Origin: Campylobacteraceae bacterium
Lineage (GTDB): Bacteria; Campylobacterota; Campylobacteria; Campylobacterales; Sulfurovaceae
NCBI GenBank assembly: GCA_026985655.1
Contig: JALSQB010000167.1
Coordinates: 1 to 8,694, forward strand
Length of the DNA: 8,694 nt
Reading direction: 5' to 3'
Below are positions 1 through 4,505 of the stretch, piece after piece (position 1 is the first letter of the stretch; every line of letters begins with the position of its first letter). A program made the position numbers and the translations under genes. Under the pieces are notes generated by a model. The model was not told where the DNA came from. It ran no database searches and saw only the letters and a program-made list of their open reading frames with translations.

Positions 1-370
1 TGGTGGAGACGAGGGGAATTGAACCCCTGTCCTAAAATAGCTAGTGTTATGACTCTACATGTTTAGTCGGTGATGTTAAATCTCATCTTGCTTCGCACAG
101 CACCCAAAGCTACACAAGACCAGTCAAAATTCTCACAAGGTAGCATGACTTCTACCCAGCATATCCATCAGATGTGATGCCTAAAATCCAAGTAAGATGG
201 AACTCCTTGGTAAGGCAGTCCTCCGATCGCTCGGGGTTTACTTACGCTACTGCGTAAGCTGGACGGTAATCTGTATTGTTTGCAGTTATGCAATTTGAGC
301 CGTGTAACGGAATTGCTCAGTCCGACATGCACATAACTCCGACTACTCCAGTCGAAACCAAGTCATCCCC
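1..370 (-). ncRNA. ssrA: Transfer-messenger RNA (tmRNA), complete
   Basis: Rescues ribosomes stalled on mRNAs lacking a stop codon: it enters as an alanyl-tRNA mimic with SmpB, then serves as template for a degradation tag. On the minus strand it begins GGGGATGACTTGGTTTCGAC, a typical bacterial tmRNA 5' end, and finishes with a T-arm (AGGGG stem, TTCAATT loop, CCCCT) and an encoded CCA at position 1. The acceptor strands GGGGATG and CGTCTCC pair over 7 bp with a G3-U wobble, the alanyl-tRNA synthetase identity element. The single-chain architecture (tRNA-like ends separated by about 300 nt containing a tag frame) is the standard one-piece form; at 370 nt it is of usual length. The terminator would lie to the left of the window. 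It sits downstream of trpA and a small coiled-coil gene but has its own strong promoter. Identification is firm; the exact 5' end assumes standard RNase P cleavage at the acceptor stem. Confidence 0.97.
242..283 (-). other. tmRNA tag reading frame (ANNTDYRPAYAVA, then stop)
   Basis: Read on the minus strand from the GCA resume codon at 283-281, the frame gives 13 residues, A-N-N-T-D-Y-R-P-A-Y-A-V-A, and ends at TAA (244-242). The ANN start and the PAYA segment match the tags known from Campylobacter and Helicobacter relatives, which supports both the frame and the taxonomic placement. The C terminus is Ala-Val-Ala, which differs from the AKAA or ALAA endings of the best-studied tags but keeps small hydrophobic residues of the kind ClpXP-type proteases recognise. 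The resume codon is inferred from homology of the tag, not from experiment. Confidence 0.9.
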
Positions 371-377
371 ATCGCTT

Positions 378-410
378 TGTAGATAAAATATATGAAGGAG
401 ATTATCTACA
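378..410 (-). other. Hairpin in the 5' leader of the tmRNA precursor
   Basis: A perfect 9-bp inverted repeat, TGTAGATAA at 378-386 and TTATCTACA at 402-410, surrounds a 15-nt loop. It lies entirely between the predicted ssrA transcription start (about 414) and the mature tmRNA 5' end (370). It would therefore form at the very 5' end of the precursor, in the leader that RNase P removes. The repeat is directly visible. A role in precursor stability or processing is inference. Confidence 0.55.
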
Positions 411-420
411 GAGGAAGAGA

Positions 421-449
421 AGTATAACACAAAATCTCTCTAGTGTCAA
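421..449 (-). promoter_or_regulatory. Sigma-70 promoter of ssrA
   Basis: On the minus strand TTGACA (449-444) is a perfect -35 box, followed after exactly 17 bp by TATACT (426-421), one mismatch from the -10 consensus. The start point should fall near 414, giving a leader of about 44 nt before the mature tmRNA. It is the only promoter in the window with both boxes near consensus, as suits an abundant stable RNA. The -35 box overlaps the TGA stop codon (448-446) of the upstream coiled-coil gene. Confidence 0.85.
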
Positions 450-706
450 GATGCTATTGATATGTTAGATGCTTTTTCGTCGCCTAAACTTTTACCAATA
501 CGTAAAGCAATATCTTCTAGCTCTAACTCTTTTAACTCTTCTTCTTCTTTTAATTTGTTAAGTTCTTGCTGTAATTTAGCTTCACTCTCTTTGCTTACAA
601 GAAGGCTTGCTTCTAATCGTCTGTTCTGTTCTTTTAAAGCGTCATACTTCTCTAAGATTAACGTTATTTTACTATCTAACTCTTCTAAAACTGTTTTACT
701 TGCCAT
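446..706 (-). CDS. Small coiled-coil protein, function unknown (ZapB-like architecture)
   Basis: An 86-residue, highly charged, probably cytoplasmic protein without signal peptide or membrane segment. A regular heptad pattern runs from about residue 10 to 52 (L10, I14, I17, Y21, L24, N28, L31, L35, then L45, L49, L52), with Asn at one core position as in parallel dimeric coiled coils. A Glu/Lys-rich stretch (about 53-65), a short IALRIGKSL segment and a polar tail follow. Size and design resemble small cell-division coiled coils such as ZapB, but no diagnostic motif proves this and I do not assign a function. The ATG at 706 has a good ribosome binding site (AGGA, 7 nt upstream). It lies 58 bp downstream of trpA, has its own likely promoter, and its stop codon lies inside the ssrA promoter. 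Coding is supported by the coiled-coil periodicity; the antisense frame over the same bases is low-complexity Ser/Leu/Asn. Confidence 0.8.
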   Translation of the reverse strand: MASKTVLEELDSKITLILEKYDALKEQNRRLEASLLVSKESEAKLQQELNKLKEEEELKELELEDIALRIGKSLGDEKASNISIAS

Positions 707-745
707 AACTAATTCCTAATATTTTTTTTTAATTTTAATTTTATA

Positions 746-754
746 ATTATAGCA
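746..754 (-). promoter_or_regulatory. Extended -10 promoter of the coiled-coil gene
   Basis: The minus strand reads TGC-TATAAT (754-746), a perfect extended -10 element. No good -35 is visible at 16-18 bp, where the sequence falls inside the end of trpA. The predicted start near 739 gives a leader of about 33 nt with the AGGA site. This suggests the gene is not solely dependent on read-through from trpA. Confidence 0.6.
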
Positions 755-764
755 TTACTTTTCA

Positions 765-1505
765 CTATTCATTAATTTTTTCTTTAATTTCTTTGGCAAT
801 TTGGGTAACTTTACTTATTTTTTGAGTATTATTTAAGGCATCATCTAAAAGTACTTTTACAAAAGCAGAGCCAACAATTACGCCATCTACACCAACAGCC
901 TTGGCTTTAGCTGTCTTTTCATCAACCCCAAAACCAACATAAACAGGTGTTTTGGTGTACTCTTTAATGCTGGTAATAATAGGCTGTAAATCTTCACTTT
1001 GACCTGAACCTGTAATTCCTGCGTAAGCTACTAGGTAGATGAATTTTTGTGCATCGGTGACTATCTCTTTAATTCGCTCTTTTGTATCGGTTGGGGCAAT
1101 GAAGTCTATTAAGGCTAAGTTTGCCTCTTTCATCATAGGCTTGTAGGGTTGTGCCTCTTCAAGGGGTAAATCGGGGATAATAAATCCATTCACACCACTT
1201 TGCTTGGCTTGTTCGACAAAAAACTCCATGCTTTTGTGGTAAAAAGGGTTAAAGTAACCCATCCACAAGGTGTCAATGTGTGGGGCAATCTGCTTTGAAG
1301 CTTCAAAGAGATGCTCGAGTTTGAAGCCACCTTGCAAGGCTTTTAGATTTGCCTTTTCAATGACAGGACCATCGGCTACGGGGTCAGAGAAAGGCATACC
1401 TAATTCTAAGGTATCAACGCCAGCTTCAGCCAATGCTAATGCCATATCTATGGTAAAATCTATTGAGGGATAACCTGTTGTAATGTAAGCAACTAATTTT
1501 TTCAC
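765..1505 (-). CDS. trpA: Tryptophan synthase alpha subunit
   Basis: Cytoplasmic TIM-barrel enzyme that cleaves indole-3-glycerol phosphate to indole and glyceraldehyde 3-phosphate; indole is channelled to the TrpB subunit in the last step of tryptophan synthesis. The 246-residue product carries the family signature LELGMPFSDPVADGP (about 33-47). The catalytic pair is E34 and D45, with the same spacing as Glu49/Asp60 of the E. coli enzyme. GYFNPF, the FIAPTD strand, the mobile loop region AYAGITGSG and the phosphate-binding VGFGV and GVIVGSAFV segments follow. The start is GTG (1505-1503) with AGAGAG upstream; no ATG fits better. The N terminus begins at the first barrel strand and lacks the leading helix of the E. 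coli protein, making it about 20 residues shorter, which appears normal for this lineage. trpB is not adjacent: neighbours are panB (divergent) and a coiled-coil gene, so the trp genes are probably dispersed. Confidence 0.96.
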   Translation of the reverse strand: MKKLVAYITTGYPSIDFTIDMALALAEAGVDTLELGMPFSDPVADGPVIEKANLKALQGGFKLEHLFEASKQIAPHIDTLWMGYFNPFYHKSMEFFVEQAKQSGVNGFIIPDLPLEEAQPYKPMMKEANLALIDFIAPTDTKERIKEIVTDAQKFIYLVAYAGITGSGQSEDLQPIITSIKEYTKTPVYVGFGVDEKTAKAKAVGVDGVIVGSAFVKVLLDDALNNTQKISKVTQIAKEIKEKINE

Positions 1506-1533
1506 TGTAAACTCTCTTTTAATTATTAGTGGT

Positions 1534-1539
1534 ATTATA
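1534..1539 (-). promoter_or_regulatory. -10 box of the trpA promoter
   Basis: The minus strand reads TATAAT at 1539-1534, a perfect -10. There is no clear -35; the best candidate, TTCAAG at 1563-1558, matches only half of the consensus. Predicted start is near 1528, leaving a leader of about 22 nt with the AGAGAG site before the GTG. No leader peptide or attenuator fits in so short a leader. Confidence 0.6.
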
Positions 1540-1547
1540 CATTTTTT

Positions 1548-1556
1548 TGATAAAAT
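1548..1556 (+). promoter_or_regulatory. Extended -10 promoter of panB
   Basis: TGA-TAAAAT (1548-1556) is an extended -10 element one base from consensus, with no -35 match. The predicted start near 1563 gives a leader of about 25 nt before the panB ATG at 1588. Because this element overlaps the in-frame ATG at 1555, that upstream ATG is unlikely to be the translation start. Confidence 0.55.
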
Positions 1557-1587
1557 GCTTGAATTAACAAAGAATAAGGGTAAAACA

Positions 1588-2400
1588 ATGAGTATTCACA
1601 CGGAAAAGGTTGCTAAAAAAGTTACTTTAACAACCATCGCTAAAATGAAAGGGGTCGAACCCATCACCATGGTAACAGCCTATGATGCACTTTTTGCCAA
1701 ACTTTTTGATGGACATGTAGATATGATACTCGTGGGAGACAGTCTAAACATGAGTTTCTTAGGCAAAGAAGACACGCTTTCAGCGACCATTGACCAGATG
1801 ATTTACCATACTCAAGCCGTTTGTAATGGGGCGAGTTTACCTCTTATTGTGCTTGATATGCCTTTTGGCTCTTACACTACTGAAGCAGATGCCGTTAAAA
1901 ATGCCACACGTGCTTACCAAGAGACCAATGCCCAAGCCGTTAAAATTGAAGGAGGGAAAGAGAGAGCAAATATTGTTAAAGCACTTTCTCAAAACTCCAT
2001 TGCTGTTTTAGGACATATTGGGCTGATGCCACAGTTTTTAAGAAGTGATGGTGGCTACAAAATACGAGGAAAAGACAAAACGGACATCGCCTCTTTGGTT
2101 GCAGATGCCAAAGCCTTAGAAGAAGCAGGTGCTTTTGCCATTGTGGTTGAGGGGGTAAAATCTGAAGCAGCCAAAGCAATTACCGATGCTCTTAGCATTC
2201 CTACCATTGGGATTGGGGCAGGGCTTGATTGTGATGGTCAAGTGCTTGTTTGGTCTGATATGTTTGGCTTTTTTGAAGCCTTTAAACCAAAGTTTGTGAA
2301 GCAGTATATGAACGGTGCAGAGTTAGTTCGTGAAAATTTAGAAAAATATACCAGTGAAGTTAAGAATAAAACTTTTCCAAGTGATGAGTTTACCTATTAA
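1588..2400 (+). CDS. panB: 3-methyl-2-oxobutanoate hydroxymethyltransferase (ketopantoate hydroxymethyltransferase)
   Basis: First committed step of pantothenate (coenzyme A precursor) synthesis: transfers a hydroxymethyl group from 5,10-methylenetetrahydrofolate to 2-oxoisovalerate, giving ketopantoate. Cytoplasmic, Mg-dependent TIM barrel. With the start at 1588 the product is 270 residues, the normal family length. Visible signatures are MVTAYDA (about 28-34), the metal and substrate site GDSLNM (D51), LDMPFGSY (D90), VKIEGG (E121), VLGHIGLMPQ (about 140-149), the presumed catalytic glutamate E188 in VVEGV, and the GIGAGLDCDGQVLVWSDM segment. The ATG at 1588 is preferred over the in-frame ATG at 1555 because AAGGG lies just upstream and the earlier ATG falls in the promoter. 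It diverges from trpA. ruvB follows 85 bp later on the same strand, with a large palindrome between. Confidence 0.96.
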   Translation: MSIHTEKVAKKVTLTTIAKMKGVEPITMVTAYDALFAKLFDGHVDMILVGDSLNMSFLGKEDTLSATIDQMIYHTQAVCNGASLPLIVLDMPFGSYTTEADAVKNATRAYQETNAQAVKIEGGKERANIVKALSQNSIAVLGHIGLMPQFLRSDGGYKIRGKDKTDIASLVADAKALEEAGAFAIVVEGVKSEAAKAITDALSIPTIGIGAGLDCDGQVLVWSDMFGFFEAFKPKFVKQYMNGAELVRENLEKYTSEVKNKTFPSDEFTY

Positions 2401-2408
2401 ACACATAG

Positions 2409-2464
2409 GTAGGGTGTCAATTTATTGCACCACATAATAACGGTGCAATAAATTGACACCCTAC
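2409..2464. repeat. Perfect 23-bp palindrome, REPIN-like (two inverted GTAG-headed REP units)
   Basis: Arms 2409-2431 and 2442-2464 are exact reverse complements around a 10-nt loop (ACATAATAAC). Read inward from either end, each arm starts with GTAG followed by GGTG-T-CAA-TTTA-TTG-CACC. That is itself an imperfect hairpin: GGTG pairs with CACC, CAA with TTG, a bulged T, and a TTTA loop. A 5' GTAG head followed by a bulged palindrome is the known signature of REP sequences recognised by RAYT (TnpA-REP, Y1 family) transposases, and two inverted REPs make a REPIN. It fills most of the panB-ruvB gap and has no T-tract on either side, so it is not a canonical terminator. The palindrome is certain; the REPIN identity is an inference from structure, since copy number cannot be seen here. 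Confidence 0.7.
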
Positions 2465-2485
2465 AAAATAGAATTGAGATAATAT

Positions 2486-3484
2486 ATGGAACGTATCGTA
2501 GACATCGAAAAATTTGACAATGAATACATAGAAGAGGTCTCCTTACGTCCCTCTTCTTGGGACGAATACATTGGTCAAGGACAGATTAAAAAGAATTTAA
2601 AAGTATTTATTGAAGCGAGTCGCAAACGTGAAGAGGCACTTGACCACATTCTGTTTTTTGGACCCCCTGGTTTAGGAAAAACAACCATTGCCAATCTTAT
2701 AGCTACGGAAATGAACGCCCAAATCAAAACCACTGCTGCCCCTATGATTGAAAAATCTGGTGATTTAGCAGCCATTTTAACCAACATTGAAGAGGGTGAC
2801 ATTTTATTCATAGATGAAATTCATCGAATGTCTCCTGCGATTGAAGAGATACTCTACTCGGCGATGGAAGATTTTCGTTTAGACATCATCATAGGTTCTG
2901 GCCCTGCTGCCCAAACGGTGAAAATTGACCTGCCACGTTTTACTTTGGTTGGGGCGACAACACGAGCAGGTATGCTCTCTCACCCTCTGCGTGAACGTTT
3001 TGGAATGCACTTTCGTATGCAGTTCTATTCGCCTGAAGAGTTGGCTGAAATTGTACGTTTAGCATCGATTAAGCTCAATAAAGAGACCATTAAAGAAGCC
3101 TCTTATGAAATCGCCAAGCGAAGCCGTGGAACACCAAGACTTGCTTTAAGACTTTTACGCCGTGTGCGTGACTTTTCTGAAGTAGCCAATGAAGAACAGA
3201 TTAATCTAAAAACCACCAAGTATGCCCTTGACCAGCTAGGTGTAAATGATTTAGGTTTTGATGAAGAAGATATTCGCTTACTAGAGTTTCTCATTGCTTC
3301 AAAAGGTCGTCCTGTGGGGCTTTCTACTATTGCAGCAGCCTTAAGTGAAGATGAGGGGACAATTGAAGATGTGTTAGAGCCGTATTTGTTAGCCAATGGC
3401 TACATTGAGCGAACAGCACGTGGGCGTGTGGCGACGCAGAAGTCCTATGCTTACTTTAGATTGGGAGAACAAGGGCATGAATAA
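2486..3484 (+). CDS. ruvB: Holliday junction branch migration ATPase RuvB
   Basis: AAA+ ATPase that forms hexameric rings and, with RuvA, drives branch migration of Holliday junctions in recombinational repair before RuvC cleavage; cytoplasmic. The 332-residue product is full length. In order: the N-terminal RPSSWDEYIGQ box (about 21-31), Walker A GPPGLGKTT (59-67), Walker B ILFIDEIH (about 106-113, D110/E111), sensor 1 GATTRAG (156-162), the PLRERFGM segment carrying the arginine-finger region (about 167-174), sensor 2 GTPRLALRLLRR, and a C-terminal winged helix with GRPVGLSTIA and a terminal GRVAT segment. The ATG at 2486 has only a weak GAGAT site. No well-placed promoter lies between the upstream palindrome and this ATG, so it is probably transcribed through from panB. 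The next gene overlaps its last 8 nt. Confidence 0.97.
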   Translation: MERIVDIEKFDNEYIEEVSLRPSSWDEYIGQGQIKKNLKVFIEASRKREEALDHILFFGPPGLGKTTIANLIATEMNAQIKTTAAPMIEKSGDLAAILTNIEEGDILFIDEIHRMSPAIEEILYSAMEDFRLDIIIGSGPAAQTVKIDLPRFTLVGATTRAGMLSHPLRERFGMHFRMQFYSPEELAEIVRLASIKLNKETIKEASYEIAKRSRGTPRLALRLLRRVRDFSEVANEEQINLKTTKYALDQLGVNDLGFDEEDIRLLEFLIASKGRPVGLSTIAAALSEDEGTIEDVLEPYLLANGYIERTARGRVATQKSYAYFRLGEQGHE

Positions 3485-4505
3485 TAAACATGACTACATG
3501 ATTGGTATTTTTTTCGTGTTTGCTTTGGTGGGTGCTTATACTATTTACCAACCTTTTTTAATCTCTATGATTGTTGCACTCCTTCTAACGATGGCAACGG
3601 GGAATTTGCATTTTAAAATTACCTCTGTGTTAAAGTCAGAAAAAATCTCGGCAAGTATTCTTTCTGTTTTGTTACTTCTTATTTTGTTTGTACCCATTAT
3701 CTACATTGCCACCATTGGGGTGCAAACCGTGGCGACCATTAATGCCGATACCATTAGCCGTACCACAACAAAATTGGTCTCGTTGAGCGAAGGGATTCCC
3801 TTTGTGGAAGATTGGACAAAAGAGTATTTAAACAATAAAGAGATATTAAAACAGATTAAAACCTCTACGGCTATGCTTACTTCAGCAGGTACGCAGGGCT
3901 TGGATTTCATAAAAAATATCTTTTTTATGATTGTTTTTTATTTTATTTTAAACTCTTATGCTGAAAGGCTTTTTGTCCTTATTACCTCTTTTTTACCGAT
4001 GAACAAGGACGAGGGAAACAAGATAGTCAAAGAGATATCTTCTACGATGGAGATAGTGTTTTACTCCATTATTGTCACTGCCATTTTTGAAGGTTTTTTG
4101 TTTGGAATAATGATTTCACTCTTTGGATTTAACGGTCTTTTATTTGGCACTATCTATGGATTTGCGTCACTCATACCTTTTGTAGGTGGGGCGATTGTAT
4201 GGGTACCTGTGTCGCTTTATGCTTGGAGTAGTATTGATTCAACTTCAGCCATTGTTATTGCTCTTTATTCTATTATCATCATCTCTATTGTGGCAGATAC
4301 TTTTATTAAACCGATGATTATTCGCTATATTAAAGTCAATATTTTACAAAGTCCTGCACGGATTAATGAATTGATTATTTTCTTCTCCATTGTCGCAGGT
4401 ATGAGTTCTTATGGTTTTTGGGGCATGATTTTAGGACCTGCAATTACCTCTTTTCTGATTGCTATTTCACGAATTTACATCGACCTTTATGGAAAGAATC
4501 AATAG
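3477..4505 (+). CDS. AI-2E/PerM-family inner-membrane transporter
   Basis: Polytopic inner-membrane protein of the AI-2E family transporter (PF01594, PerM/TqsA-like); members export small molecules, but the substrate cannot be read from sequence. The 342-residue product has hydrophobic segments at about 8-25, 27-42, 59-83, a soluble loop at about 84-143, then 146-160, 193-213, 216-232, 235-250, 259-275, 297-318 and 318-332. Family hallmarks are the GFASLIPFVGGAIVW segment (about 228-242), DTFIKPMIIR (about 274-283) and the closing GFWGMILGPA stretch (about 313-322). I start at ATG 3477 (AAGG just upstream), not at the in-frame ATG 3396 inside ruvB, because residues before 3477 are out-of-frame ruvB sequence unlike the family. 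The ATG overlaps the ruvB stop region by 8 nt, indicating translational coupling. Its 3' end overlaps the opposing exporter gene by 39 nt. Confidence 0.88.
   Translation: MNNKHDYMIGIFFVFALVGAYTIYQPFLISMIVALLLTMATGNLHFKITSVLKSEKISASILSVLLLLILFVPIIYIATIGVQTVATINADTISRTTTKLVSLSEGIPFVEDWTKEYLNNKEILKQIKTSTAMLTSAGTQGLDFIKNIFFMIVFYFILNSYAERLFVLITSFLPMNKDEGNKIVKEISSTMEIVFYSIIVTAIFEGFLFGIMISLFGFNGLLFGTIYGFASLIPFVGGAIVWVPVSLYAWSSIDSTSAIVIALYSIIIISIVADTFIKPMIIRYIKVNILQSPARINELIIFFSIVAGMSSYGFWGMILGPAITSFLIAISRIYIDLYGKNQ

Noticed and set aside
1..60. A tRNA gene at the left edge, suggested by the T-arm and CCA end on the minus strand
   Set aside because: No D-arm or anticodon arm lies next to it; the partner acceptor strand is at 364-370 and a tag frame lies between, so it is the 3' end of tmRNA.
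462..719. 85-residue plus-strand frame opposite the coiled-coil gene
   Set aside because: Low-complexity Ser/Asn/Leu product arising as the antisense of Glu/Lys/Leu-rich codons; no ribosome site or family features.
1976..2179. Minus-strand frame inside panB
   Set aside because: Lies wholly within the conserved panB reading frame and encodes an unpatterned Leu/His/Gln-rich product.
2409..2464. Rho-independent terminator of panB
   Set aside because: The hairpin is far longer than usual for a terminator, is not GC-rich at the base, and is followed by ACAAAATA-like sequence with no T-tract on either strand.
3396..3476. N-terminal extension of the AI-2E-type protein from the in-frame ATG at 3396
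   Set aside because: The extra 27 residues are out-of-frame ruvB sequence with no resemblance to the family; the ATG at 3477 overlapping the ruvB stop has a ribosome site and gives a normal N terminus.
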